Assembly: GCA_019456225.1 (NCBI GenBank)
Contig: VRUI01000036.1
Span: 1 to 46,076 of the forward strand
Direction: 5' to 3'
Source: Planctomycetota bacterium
GTDB lineage: Bacteria; Planctomycetota; Phycisphaerae; Sedimentisphaerales; Anaerohalosphaeraceae
Length of the DNA: 46,076 bases
Shown here: positions 1 through 7,607 of the stretch, piece after piece
Numbering within the stretch: position 1 is the stretch's first letter
How the letters are laid out: each line of letters starts with the position of its first letter
Notes under the pieces: generated by a model
The model's input: the letters and a program-made list of their open reading frames with translations, nothing else
The model's database searches: none
Told to the model about the DNA's origin: nothing
Made by a program: the position numbers and the translations under genes

Positions 1-364
1 GATACCGAAAGGCAAGAGAAACAGAGAAAACAAATTAAATCTAAATGAAGGACCATATTATGTCTACTCGACAAAAATGATAATAATTAAATTCGCCACA
101 AGGTGTTTTGTTGTCACAAGCATACAACTTATGGCTGGTTTTGGTGTTTTGCTTTTTTAAAAAAGACGATCAAAAACAAGAAGAAAGATTTTATAATCAT
201 CCTGTTATCGGCGTCAATAAAGAGAGCTTAGAGTGATTAACAGGAAAAACCGTGAACGGTTACAACAAAAATAAAGCAAAGCGATCCATGGAAAACAAAG
301 ATGATAGTTTTTGTTTGGATTCGGATTTTGGCTGAGGCTATTTTTATGGGTTTGGTTTTTTAAT
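1..364. other. Intergenic, no gene seen
   Basis: AT-rich sequence with no credible reading frame on either strand. A short dyad, ACCGT-ga-ACGGT, lies near 251-262. I see no convincing terminator for the minus-strand gene that ends at 365. Confidence 0.5.
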
Positions 365-1483
365 TTACATGTTGCCGATAGCAAGGTTGGGTGCGGGGGT
401 GTTGGAGTAGTTTATGTTTATGCTGTTTATGCCTGTTCGCATTATTATTGATCTCAGAGTTGGATTATAGAGGATTCTTGATTTTAGATTTTTTAAAGCG
501 ATGTTTGTTTGCAGCGGTCCTGTGAGGGTTCGGTAACGATTTTCGAAGCCTTTTAGTCCGGGTTTCAGGGATTTGGCCAGCAGTGCGGCACTTCTGAAGG
601 CATAGCTAAAGCCCTCGGCGGAGCTTGGGCTGATGAATCCGGCGGCTTCTCCGATTAGCGCGATAGAATCCTTTGCTGTAAATATCTGGTTTTGCCTGGT
701 CGGTCTTAGTATGTATGCCGCTTCGGTGTGGAGAGTTTTTCCGAACTCGAAACCGTATTGTTTGAGCCTGGTTTTTAACAATTGGAATTTGCTGCCGGCG
801 TCCGGGCCCGGCTCAACCGCGGTGCCGATGACCAACGCGTTTCGTTTTGGGATTGTCCATGAGTAATAATCCGTGACATCGGTGTCGAAGATAGATGAAA
901 AGAAAGGTTGAGTCTCATAGGACTGGACCCAGTGCTGGATCGAGATGTATTTTTTCGGGGATGGTTTTGCATCGAAGGCGAGTTTTCTGACTTTGGAAAA
1001 CCCGCCGTCGGCTCCTATGATAAGCTTTGTTTTTATTTTACGAGTACCTGAGTTCGACCTCAGTGTAAGATCGAAATGATCGCTGCGTTTCTGGAATCCT
1101 TTGAGGGTGGTTTTTTCGATAATGTCAACCGAAGCCGGAACCAGAGATAACAGCCAGCGGTCGAACTGCCACCTGTCCATGTTGATGTAGTAACGCTGGT
1201 AGCACCTTTCGAGGTTTCGCTGTATGTCGATCGCTCTGACAACAAAGAGCTGAGGCTCGGAATGAACCGCCTGGGGCAAAGACAGCTGCATTTTGGCGAG
1301 AGCGGCCTGAGCATCGGGAGCGAGCAAACCGCCGCAGCATTTTCCGGAACCATACCCTTCGGGAATGTCTCTGAAACAGCGTTTGTCAATAACGACTGTG
1401 TTATAGCTGTCTCCAATTAACCGTGCAAGCGTACTGCCTGCCGGACCGGCACCGATAATTGCAATATCGTACACGTTTGACAT
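365..1483 (-). CDS. FAD-dependent oxidoreductase, geranylgeranyl-reductase-like
   Basis: A 372-residue flavoprotein. The N-terminus IAIIGAGPAGSTLARL is the Rossmann dinucleotide-binding glycine motif (GxGxxG, about residues 11-16) that holds the FAD ADP moiety. A cysteine-containing GKCCGGLL segment near residue 48 and the late FAD-binding motif LIGEAAGFISPSSAEG (about 280-295) match the geranylgeranyl reductase/FAD-dependent oxidoreductase family. Members reduce isoprenoid double bonds or hydroxylate aromatic and lipid substrates; the substrate cannot be read here. Its C-terminal neighbour is intergenic, and the next gene upstream, threonine aldolase, is unrelated and on the same strand. The start is placed at MSNVYD because the Rossmann strand follows immediately. 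An AAGG abuts the ATG with no spacer, so translation initiation is not canonical. Confidence 0.8.
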   Translation of the reverse strand: MSNVYDIAIIGAGPAGSTLARLIGDSYNTVVIDKRCFRDIPEGYGSGKCCGGLLAPDAQAALAKMQLSLPQAVHSEPQLFVVRAIDIQRNLERCYQRYYINMDRWQFDRWLLSLVPASVDIIEKTTLKGFQKRSDHFDLTLRSNSGTRKIKTKLIIGADGGFSKVRKLAFDAKPSPKKYISIQHWVQSYETQPFFSSIFDTDVTDYYSWTIPKRNALVIGTAVEPGPDAGSKFQLLKTRLKQYGFEFGKTLHTEAAYILRPTRQNQIFTAKDSIALIGEAAGFISPSSAEGFSYAFRSAALLAKSLKPGLKGFENRYRTLTGPLQTNIALKNLKSRILYNPTLRSIIMRTGINSININYSNTPAPNLAIGNM

Positions 1484-1654
1484 CCTTAAAAGAAAGAAAC
1501 CAGAGATTTCTATGTTGTACGCAGTGATGCCAGCAATGTTCTGTAGTTTCTATTTATTTTTTTCTTTTAATTTTCAGGTGCCAAATAAATTCATCAACGG
1601 CAGAATGCCTGGAATATTTGGTTGGCGTTAATTGTTTTTGTTGGGTTGGTTAAC

Positions 1655-1680
1655 GGGTGGACACATGGGTCCACCCCTAC
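1655..1680 (-). repeat. GTAG-headed palindrome (REP-like)
   Basis: Read on the minus strand this is GTAG followed directly by a hairpin with arms GGGTGGAC and GTCCACCC around a 6-base loop. It sits just past the stop codon of the threonine aldolase gene. It shares the GTAG head, but not the arm sequence, with copies at 4660, 11182 and 15610. Confidence 0.6.
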
Positions 1681-1692
1681 AGGTATCGGTTT

Positions 1693-2709
1693 TTACTGGC
1701 AGATCGATCTTATTGTTTCTATTGCCTGGTTTGTCATTTCTTTTGTTACCATTAGGTTTGTTACCGCTCTTATTGAGTTTTCGCCCAGTGCTAGCATTAG
1801 TATTTCTTTTTGGTTCATTTTTTCGACCAGCTCGGCGGCTGGGTCGGTTGTGTTGAAGAATACTATGTTTGTTTCTACGGCAGCCGGGTCGATGTCTATT
1901 CCTTTCAGGCCGGTTAGGCCTTCGGCGAGGAGCTTTGCGTTTTTGTGGTCTGCTTTTAGTTTCGGGCGGTTGTTTTGTAGTGCGAATATTGCTCCGGCTG
2001 CTATTATGCCGGCTTGCCGCATGCCTCCTCCGAACATTTTTCGGAACCTGCGTGCGCGGTCGATCATTTCGGCGGAACCGGCTAGTGCCGAGCCTACGGG
2101 TGCTCCGAGGCCCTTGGAGAAACAGACGCTGATGGTGTCGAAGTGTTTTGCGTATTCCTTTTCCGGTATGCCTGTTGCGGCGGATGCGTTCCATAGTCTT
2201 GCGCCGTCGAGGTGTGTGCGGAGGTTTGCGTTGCGGGCGGTGTTTGTGACGGATTGGAGTTGGTCTATCGGCCAGATCTTGCCGCCGCCGCGGTTGTGGG
2301 TGTTTTCCAGTACGAGGAGTTTTGTTGGTGCGAAATGCAGATTTTTTGGGCGGAGTGCGGCGGTTAGTTGCTCGGCGGTGAACAGTCCGCGGTCGCCCTT
2401 GATTAGTTGGCACATTACGCCGGACAGTGCGGCCGGTCCGCCGGATTCGTAGTAGTAGGTGTGTGAGTTTTCCTCCATTACTATCTCGTCGCCGGGTTGT
2501 GTGTGGAGGCGGATGGCTACCTGGTTGGTCATTGTTCCGGACGGCATGTAGAGGGCTGCTTCTTTGCCGAGGATCTCGGCGGTAAATTCTTCGAGCTGTT
2601 TGACGGTTGGGTCTGCGCCGAGTACGTCATCGCCAACTTGTGCGGTTGCCATGGCCTCTCGCATGCGGTCGCATGGCTCTGTTACTGTGTCGCTTCTAAG
2701 GTCTATCAT
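1693..2709 (-). CDS. ltaE: Low-specificity threonine aldolase
   Basis: A 338-residue fold-type I PLP enzyme that cleaves L-(allo-)threonine to glycine and acetaldehyde in the cytosol. The family opening MIDLRSDTVTEP is intact, as is VGDDVLGADPTVKQLE. The PLP-binding lysine is in VCFSKGLGAPVGSALAG at about residue 198, and HLDGARLWNAS supplies the conserved aspartate and arginine. Length is normal for the family (330-350). The start has GGAGA six bases upstream, a good ribosome-binding site. It is flanked by its own intergenic regions and appears monocistronic. The gene symbol is assigned from family recognition; allo versus low-specificity cannot be separated from sequence alone. Confidence 0.9.
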   Translation of the reverse strand: MIDLRSDTVTEPCDRMREAMATAQVGDDVLGADPTVKQLEEFTAEILGKEAALYMPSGTMTNQVAIRLHTQPGDEIVMEENSHTYYYESGGPAALSGVMCQLIKGDRGLFTAEQLTAALRPKNLHFAPTKLLVLENTHNRGGGKIWPIDQLQSVTNTARNANLRTHLDGARLWNASAATGIPEKEYAKHFDTISVCFSKGLGAPVGSALAGSAEMIDRARRFRKMFGGGMRQAGIIAAGAIFALQNNRPKLKADHKNAKLLAEGLTGLKGIDIDPAAVETNIVFFNTTDPAAELVEKMNQKEILMLALGENSIRAVTNLMVTKEMTNQAIETIRSICQ

Positions 2710-2789
2710 GTGTTTTCTCCAAAATTTAGGCTTAATAAGTCCGATTGTAACAAAAATCAGTCGATATTAAAGGATTGAGATTTTTTTAT

Positions 2790-2827
2790 TTGACTTTGGG
2801 CGGGATATTGTGTACGCTTTAACGTAC
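2790..2827 (+). promoter_or_regulatory. Promoter and operator of the YefM/YoeB-type pair
   Basis: TTGACT at 2790-2795, a 17-base spacer and a weak TACGCT -10 at 2813-2818. A perfect dyad GTACG-ctttaa-CGTAC (2812-2827) overlaps the -10. YefM proteins are known to bind palindromes with TGTACA cores, and this left arm reads TGTACG. I infer autorepression by the antitoxin or the complex. Confidence 0.6.
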
Positions 2828-2850
2828 GGTTGTTTAATTAAGGGAAAATT

Positions 2851-3093
2851 ATGACAAATATTACGGTTACAAACGCCCGGAAGGACCTTTATAAGCTGAT
2901 CGATCAGGTGCAGGAGTCGCATGAACCGATCGTTATAACCGGCAAACGCGGGAGCGGGGTTTTAATCTCCGCGGAGGACTTCGCGGCGATCCAGGAGACG
3001 CTTTACCTACAGTCGATCCCCGGAATGACCGAGAGCTTTGTTGAGGGTATGAAGACGGATGTTAAGGAATGCTCCGAGGAGTTGGACTGGTGA
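2851..3093 (+). CDS. Type II antitoxin, Phd/YefM family
   Basis: An 80-residue antitoxin. The N-terminal half (TVTNARKDLYKLIDQVQE, then PIVITGKRGSGVLISAEDF) is the Phd/YefM DNA-binding dimer domain. The acidic C-terminal tail (ECSEELDW) is the usual flexible toxin-wrapping part. It neutralises the ribosome-associated endoribonuclease encoded next and probably represses its own promoter through the dyad at 2812-2827. A ribosome-binding site AAGGGAAAATT precedes the ATG. Its stop codon overlaps the toxin start by 4 bases (GTGA), the translational coupling expected of such pairs. Placed between convergent housekeeping genes, it looks like a small plug-in module. Confidence 0.9.
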   Translation: MTNITVTNARKDLYKLIDQVQESHEPIVITGKRGSGVLISAEDFAAIQETLYLQSIPGMTESFVEGMKTDVKECSEELDW

Positions 3094-3353
3094 GCTATAA
3101 GGTCGTATTCACAAAACACGCTCAAAAAGACGCGAAGAAACTGTCGTCTTCGGGGCTGCGAGCCAATGCGGAAAAGCTGATAGCGGTTCTGAAAGAGGAC
3201 CCGTGGCAAAATCCGCCGCCATACGAAAAGCTTGTTGGGAATTTGACTGGTGCTTATTCGCGCCGAATAAACATTCAACACCGGCTTGTTTATCAGGTTC
3301 TGCCAGATGAGAAAATCGTAAAGGTTTTGCGGATGTGGTCGCATTACGAATAG
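3090..3353 (+). CDS. Type II toxin, YoeB/Txe-family mRNA interferase
   Basis: An 87-residue RelE-superfamily endoribonuclease that would cut mRNA in the ribosomal A site. I choose the GTG at 3090 rather than an ATG 21 bases earlier because GTG gives the family start (M)SYKVVFTKHAQKDAKKL and a 4-base overlap with the antitoxin. Family catalytic residues appear present: the glutamate in PPYEKLVG, the arginine in YSRRINIQHRLVYQV, and the terminal MWSHYE with the His-Tyr pair that closes YoeB proteins. Length matches the family (84-90). Nothing suggests inactivation. Confidence 0.9.
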   Translation: MSYKVVFTKHAQKDAKKLSSSGLRANAEKLIAVLKEDPWQNPPPYEKLVGNLTGAYSRRINIQHRLVYQVLPDEKIVKVLRMWSHYE

Positions 3354-3392
3354 AAGAAGTTGTAAGAGCAGCTAAATTGCCTATCTTATGAA

Positions 3393-3416
3393 AAAGAAAC
3401 CAGGTTTCTTTAATTT
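3393..3416. terminator. Bidirectional hairpin between convergent genes
   Basis: Arms AAAGAAACC and GGTTTCTTT around a single A form a near-perfect dyad, followed by AATTT. It lies between the toxin stop (3353) and the stop of the convergent U32 peptidase gene (3421). The U-tract is modest, so termination strength is uncertain. Confidence 0.45.
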
Positions 3417-3420
3417 ATCC

Positions 3421-4620
3421 CTACAGTATTTTTCGTAGGATTGAATATTCTGGGAGGTCTTGGTTTATTAGTATGAATCTTGAGTTGTTTACTTCTTGTT
3501 CGGTTTTGCCGCCTATTGTTTGCAGGGGGGTTGGCATTTTTATTTCTGTTATGCTGCCGTCTGGTTTTAGTACTTCCAGTTTGTCGCCTGCTTTTATTTT
3601 GTTTCTTACTTCTATTTGTGTTTTGCCGTCTTTCTTTTCGGCTAGTGCGTTTCCTACGAATAGTGATTGGGCTTTTGAGAGGCTTTCTCCGGTGGAGTAG
3701 TCATCGGGGGTTATTTCGCCTTTCATGAAACCGTATGAGTATCCGCGGTTTGGGATTTGGCCGAGGAGGTCCAGGCCTTCTTGTTCGGTGAATTGTTTTC
3801 CGTCGAGTACCTGGCGGTAGAAGGATACTGTTGAGGCGATGTAGTGGATTGCTTTCATTCGGCCTTCTATTTTTATTGAGTTTACACCGGCGGCGGCTAG
3901 TGCGGGGACGAATGGGAACAGGGCGAGGTCTTTGTTGTTGAAGAAGTATAGGCCTCTTTCGTCTTCGAATACGGGATAGAACTCGCCGGGTCGTTTTTCT
4001 TCCATTAGTGCGTATTGCCAGCGGCATGGGTGTTTGCATTCGCCGCGGTTTGCGTGGTAGCCGGTCATGTAGTCGCTGATTGCGCATCGGCCGGAATAGG
4101 AAAAGCAGACTGCTCCGTGGATGAAAACCTCGGTTTCTATTTTGCCGCTTGTTTTGGTTTGGATTTCTTTTATCTGGTTGATGGACAGTTCGCGGGCGAG
4201 GTTTACGCGTTTGGCTCCGAGAGCCTTGTATGCCATTATCGCCTGGTAGCTGGTGGTGTTGGCCTGGGTGGATATGTGGAGGTCGGCATTGAGATTCAGC
4301 TTTTTTAGTTCGGTAAGTACGCCGAGGTCTGCGACTATGAATGCGTCTGCTCCGAGTTCGTCGAGTGTTTGGGCGGTTTGGGTGAGTTTTTCGTATTCGT
4401 CGGAGAAGGGGTAGATGTTTAGTGCGACGTAGCCCTTCTTGCCGCGGGCGTGGAGGTAGTCAAGGCCAACGGCGGCGTCTTCGAAGGTGAAGTTGCCGGC
4501 GTAGCTTCTTAGCGAACCGAATTCGGATCCGAAGTATACGGCGTCTGCGCCGTAGGCAACGGCCCATTTAAGTTTTTCAAGGCTGCCGGCTGGAGCTAGT
4601 AGTTCTGGTTTTGTATTCAT
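3421..4620 (-). CDS. Peptidase U32-family protein (TrhP/RlhA-like)
   Basis: A 399-residue U32-family protein. The opening KPELLAPAGSLEKLKWAVAYGADAVYFG is diagnostic. The four-cysteine signature is intact: C at the start of CFSYSGRC, the second C seven residues on, then GECKHPCRW (about residues 169-196). EGRMKAIHY follows. Despite the peptidase name, characterised bacterial members TrhP and RlhA hydroxylate tRNA or 23S rRNA uridine/cytidine using prephenate-derived chemistry and bind an Fe-S cluster. The length and Cys pattern favour this RNA-modification role over protease activity, but the RNA target cannot be told from sequence. It is on the opposite strand to the upstream TA pair and separated by the hairpin at 3393. 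Confidence 0.85.
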   Translation of the reverse strand: MNTKPELLAPAGSLEKLKWAVAYGADAVYFGSEFGSLRSYAGNFTFEDAAVGLDYLHARGKKGYVALNIYPFSDEYEKLTQTAQTLDELGADAFIVADLGVLTELKKLNLNADLHISTQANTTSYQAIMAYKALGAKRVNLARELSINQIKEIQTKTSGKIETEVFIHGAVCFSYSGRCAISDYMTGYHANRGECKHPCRWQYALMEEKRPGEFYPVFEDERGLYFFNNKDLALFPFVPALAAAGVNSIKIEGRMKAIHYIASTVSFYRQVLDGKQFTEQEGLDLLGQIPNRGYSYGFMKGEITPDDYSTGESLSKAQSLFVGNALAEKKDGKTQIEVRNKIKAGDKLEVLKPDGSITEIKMPTPLQTIGGKTEQEVNNSRFILINQDLPEYSILRKIL

Positions 4621-4659
4621 AGTTTAAATCTATTCCAGTATGTTAGGTCTTGCGAACGC

Positions 4660-4680
4660 GTGTACTGAAGTACACCCTAC
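4660..4680 (-). repeat. GTAG-headed palindrome overlapping a stop codon
   Basis: On the minus strand: GTAG followed by a hairpin with arms GTGTACT and AGTACAC. The TAG inside the GTAG head is the stop codon of the winged-helix gene at 4677-5381, so that gene's 3' end coincides with the repeat boundary. It belongs to the same family as the copies at 1655, 11182 and 15610. Confidence 0.55.
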
Positions 4681-5381
4681 GGTATCATTATTTTTGTTTT
4701 TCCTGCTATGCTGCTTCTTGTTATCATTCTGCAGAATTCGAGGTGGTCGAGTGCGTCTCTTAGGGCTTTGCGTGTTACTCCGCAGTATCTGGCTAGTGCT
4801 GATTCGCTTTGGCCTGCCTGTTTGTCGTAGGTTAGAGTTTCGAGTATTGACGCACGCAGGTTTCCATTGAAGATGGCTCTGTTTATGAGTTTGGTGTTTT
4901 CGTTCATTATCCAGTCTGTTGGCTTCAGAGTGTCTTCTTTTAGTTGAGGCTCGGGGGACCACAGGCCCCATTTAATGCCCAGTTCGCAGCTGGTGGTTTT
5001 AGCCATTGCCGCGAGTTTGCGGTTAGTTCGGTCTACTTCGAATAATGGTTGAGGTTCTTTAAATGTTTTGCATTTTTTTATGACGATATTGAAATGGTCA
5101 ATGTCTATTTTGGATTTTACTGTGTCCAAAAGCAATCCTAATGCAGCTGAGGTTTGCGGATCGTCGATGCGGGCGGCAAGGCCGGCGAGCCGGTGTCTGC
5201 AAACAAGCCGGTAGTTTTTGCAGAGCCAGGTTACCGCGACAGGAAATAAGCGTGCGTTTTGCGGCAAAACCATGGCGGTGTCGATCAATAGCTGTTCGAT
5301 GTCCGGAGTAGTATTGGCGGCCTTGATATTAAAAGCTGCACCGAGTTTGCTCCACTGCATTAAGACTGATTTAACATTCAT
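4677..5381 (-). CDS. Winged-helix protein paired with a nucleotidyltransferase
   Basis: A 234-residue protein with no family I can name. The C-terminal 55 residues read as a winged-helix DNA-binding domain: ESALARYCGVTRKALRDALD is a helix-turn-helix, followed by EFCRMITRSSIAGKTKIMI as the wing. The N-terminal two thirds look helical and carry an LPQNARLFPVAVTWLCKNY segment. I choose the ATG at 5381 because GAGGAGG sits 6 bases upstream; it overlaps the end of the nucleotidyltransferase gene by 11 bases, indicating a coupled two-gene operon. The stop codon falls in the GTAG head of a dispersed repeat, so the original C-terminus may have been trimmed. By position it could be the antitoxin/repressor of an AbiE-like pair; that is inference. 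Confidence 0.7.
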   Translation of the reverse strand: MNVKSVLMQWSKLGAAFNIKAANTTPDIEQLLIDTAMVLPQNARLFPVAVTWLCKNYRLVCRHRLAGLAARIDDPQTSAALGLLLDTVKSKIDIDHFNIVIKKCKTFKEPQPLFEVDRTNRKLAAMAKTTSCELGIKWGLWSPEPQLKEDTLKPTDWIMNENTKLINRAIFNGNLRASILETLTYDKQAGQSESALARYCGVTRKALRDALDHLEFCRMITRSSIAGKTKIMIP

Positions 5382-5925
5382 CAAGGACCTCCTCGATCGT
5401 ATCAATGAGTTTTAGTGCTGTAACTATCTGGTCTAGATCGGCGTGCCTTGAGGGGAGTTTGAGCATATCAAGATATTTGCGAACAAAGCACGTCTCTTCT
5501 AATTTCGGTTTCATTTCCATGATATCTTCACGGTCCTGCGGGCGGTTTGCATAGAATTTCATACATAGCATATCTAGTCTGCTTGCCGCGTAAATGGAAA
5601 GCTGATCGTATTTGCATATATACTCTCGGCGTGATCGCCAGCCGTCGGGAAGGACATCGAGCTGCATGGCCTGGCAATTGAGCCAGTTTTCGGGAAGACC
5701 CTTGATCCTGGCAACTTCGCGGGCGGAATTTAATATTGCCTTTTGAGCCTGCTTTGGAGATAGATTTATTATATCGCAGTCCTGAGTGACTCTCTCGGCG
5801 GGTAATTGTCCGGTTAGCATGGCGGCAACACCTCCGACGAGTAATATCTCAATGTCGCCGTTCCACTCCAGATTAGCAGCGGTTTCCTTGAGAGCATTCA
5901 GTATTTCTTTTGAGCCAAATTGCAT
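5371..5925 (-). CDS. Minimal nucleotidyltransferase (AbiEii/DUF6036-like)
   Basis: A 184-residue protein with a nucleotidyltransferase-fold core: EILLVGGVAAMLTG gives the GG catalytic-loop motif (residues about 26-39), RVTQDCDII supplies the DxD metal ligands (about 45-54), and QLDVLPDGW may provide the third acidic residue. RLDMLCMKFYANRPQDREDI in the second half resembles the helical tail of AbiEii/DUF6036 proteins (K.A..R..DR.D). Such proteins transfer nucleotides to targets such as tRNA or are toxins of abortive-infection pairs. It is the first gene of a two-gene operon with the winged-helix gene. Its mRNA would be nearly leaderless: the -10 box ends only 6 bases before the ATG. Confidence 0.7.
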   Translation of the reverse strand: MQFGSKEILNALKETAANLEWNGDIEILLVGGVAAMLTGQLPAERVTQDCDIINLSPKQAQKAILNSAREVARIKGLPENWLNCQAMQLDVLPDGWRSRREYICKYDQLSIYAASRLDMLCMKFYANRPQDREDIMEMKPKLEETCFVRKYLDMLKLPSRHADLDQIVTALKLIDTIEEVLDEC

Positions 5926-5931
5926 ATTCGC

Positions 5932-5960
5932 ATTGTATACTAAAACTATACACCTGTCAA
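5932..5960 (-). promoter_or_regulatory. Consensus promoter with operator dyad, near-leaderless
   Basis: Read on the minus strand: TTGACA (5960-5955), a 17-base spacer, TACAAT (5937-5932). The start codon begins at 5925, so transcription would begin within a few bases of the ATG and leave no room for a Shine-Dalgarno sequence. A perfect inverted repeat TGTATA-N7-TATACA (5934-5952) overlaps the -10 and spacer, as expected for an autoregulatory operator. The -35 overlaps the stop codon of the upstream glycosyltransferase gene (5957). Confidence 0.75.
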
Positions 5961-7069
5961 GTTATTTCTATAGCTTTGTCCATTTCTTTTGCTCTTTTTT
6001 GCCAGTTGTGCTTTTGCATTGCTATTATACCTCTTTTTGGGGCGTTTTGCCATAGTTTGTTTTTTTTGTGGCGGGCTGCGAGGTCTGTTAGTTTTTCGGT
6101 TAGGGAGTCTACCGTTCCTTCGTATAGGAATTCGTTTGGCTCGGTTTGTTCTATTGCGCTTACTATCTCCGGGTATGACAGGCGGTTTGGCAGGACCGGG
6201 TATGCACCGGAGGCGATTGCTTCCACCATGGATATTCCGAAGAATTCGTGGATGGCTGTTGAGACTACTATATCTGCGTTCTGGAGGGCGGCTATGTAGT
6301 CGTCGCGGGTCGGCTGGAATCCCCAATGGTCTAATATGGCTGTGTAGTCTTTTATTGCCTGGGTGAAGACTTCGGGTATCTCGGTGAAGTGTTCGCCGAT
6401 TATGCTCAGGCGGAAGTCTATGCCTTTTTTGGCGATTTGTTTTATTGCCGCGAAGAAGTCTTCGGGGTTTTTGTCGTGCTCCCATCTTGCCGCCCACAGG
6501 ATTTGCAGAGGACGGCCGGTTTTGTCGATCGTTTCGGGGACAGGAACGTCTATTGCCGGGTGCTGGACGGTTGATTTGGCCTGTATTCTTTCGATTATGT
6601 TTTCGGGTTTTTCGCTGGGGAATTTTCTGATGAATTTTTTGAGCTCGGCTGGGAATTCGTTTTTGTGGAACTGGGAGTTGAACCAGAGGCGGTCGGCGGC
6701 AAGGGCGGTGGTCATGTTTGTTACGACGAACTGGTAGTCGCGGTCGGATTCTACCTGGTTTGGGTAGGTGAGCTGGTTTTCGTGGAAGTAGACGACCGAA
6801 GGGATGTCGCGGATGCGTTTATCGACGAGGCCGTAGAATTCGGCAAGGTTTAGCATGTCCGAGCAGAACAGCATGTCCCAGGACTGGCCCTGGGCGAGTT
6901 TATTGTTTACTTCATCTGCGAAAGAGACGGCGGCGATGCGCATGCGCCACTTCCATTTGTTAGCCGGTAGTGTAAGCAAATCCCAGTCATGGACGCTGCG
7001 GGATATCCAGCAGTCGAGGAAGGATTTGTGGCTGCCGCCGTAATATGGTTCTAATGCGAGAATTTTCAT
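5957..7069 (-). CDS. tRNA-queuosine alpha-mannosyltransferase-like glycosyltransferase
   Basis: A 370-residue GT-B glycosyltransferase. The N-terminus ILALEPYYGGSHKSFLDCW and the following LLTLPANKWKWRMRIAA are hallmarks of the DUF3524/QTMAN domain, whose animal member GTDC1 mannosylates queuosine in tRNA-Asp. The C-terminal half carries the family-4 nucleotide-sugar site: EFFGISMVEAIASGAYPVLPN with the E(x7)E pattern (about residues 282-302). In bacteria the role is inferred from homology. The gene is monocistronic here, with the nucleotidyltransferase promoter starting at its 3' end. No queuosine synthesis gene is visible in the window. Confidence 0.8.
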   Translation of the reverse strand: MKILALEPYYGGSHKSFLDCWISRSVHDWDLLTLPANKWKWRMRIAAVSFADEVNNKLAQGQSWDMLFCSDMLNLAEFYGLVDKRIRDIPSVVYFHENQLTYPNQVESDRDYQFVVTNMTTALAADRLWFNSQFHKNEFPAELKKFIRKFPSEKPENIIERIQAKSTVQHPAIDVPVPETIDKTGRPLQILWAARWEHDKNPEDFFAAIKQIAKKGIDFRLSIIGEHFTEIPEVFTQAIKDYTAILDHWGFQPTRDDYIAALQNADIVVSTAIHEFFGISMVEAIASGAYPVLPNRLSYPEIVSAIEQTEPNEFLYEGTVDSLTEKLTDLAARHKKNKLWQNAPKRGIIAMQKHNWQKRAKEMDKAIEIT

Positions 7070-7196
7070 ACGGTAATTATAACCGCGGATTCCGCGGATT
7101 ACACGGATTATTTTTTAGATCAAAAATTAAAAATCAAAAGGCAAAATGACAAATCAAAATTTAAAATGCTGTCAGCAGGATGCCGATATTACGGGG

Positions 7197-7556
7197 TTAG
7201 GCTGAAATTGCGTCGGCTATGCAGTATAGGATTATTCCGTAGAAGAGTGGCATTAGGAATATTGCTATTGCTGCTCCGAGTGAATCGTAACTGAGTCCGT
7301 ACAGCATCTTGGTTATCTCTATTACGGTTGCTAGTATGACTGCTGCTATGAAGTGTTTTTTGCAAGCCTTGATATACCCGACAAAGCCTCCGCTCCTGTA
7401 TGACGCCAGTCCCAGTGAACCGCCGACAACGACGACAAATATTATTGAAGGAAAACATATAAACAGCTGATAATCGCTTCCACAGAGAATAGCTCCGGTT
7501 ATTGCAATGATAAATAATAAAATTCCCAGAACAATATGGATCGTATTTGCTTTCAT
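7197..7556 (-). CDS. Mini-MotA-like membrane protein, copy 2
   Basis: A 119-residue protein with four predicted membrane segments: residues about 8-28, 33-50, 70-88 and 95-115. The middle FPSIIFVVVVGGSLGLASYR resembles the MotA segment DPPSLLIVIGGTLGA, and the final FLMPLFYGIILYCIADAI resembles the MotA TM4 ALLTTFYGAILAN. The cytoplasmic loop that separates these pairs in MotA is reduced to about 20 residues. It is a tandem paralogue of the gene at 7608-7970, sharing the C-terminus YGIILYCIADAISA and the leader GGAxCCAAAATG. Ion-channel function is inference; this copy has lost the TVIG..QML match kept in its neighbour. Confidence 0.6.
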   Translation of the reverse strand: MKANTIHIVLGILLFIIAITGAILCGSDYQLFICFPSIIFVVVVGGSLGLASYRSGGFVGYIKACKKHFIAAVILATVIEITKMLYGLSYDSLGAAIAIFLMPLFYGIILYCIADAISA

Positions 7557-7607
7557 TTTGGCTCCTATTGATTAGGATTTTGTGAGCATACGGCCTACCC
7601 TACAGGA

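Noticed and set aside
1622-2452. Long plus-strand frame opposite threonine aldolase
   Set aside because: Shadow of the real gene; strong codon bias and PLP motifs are on the minus strand.
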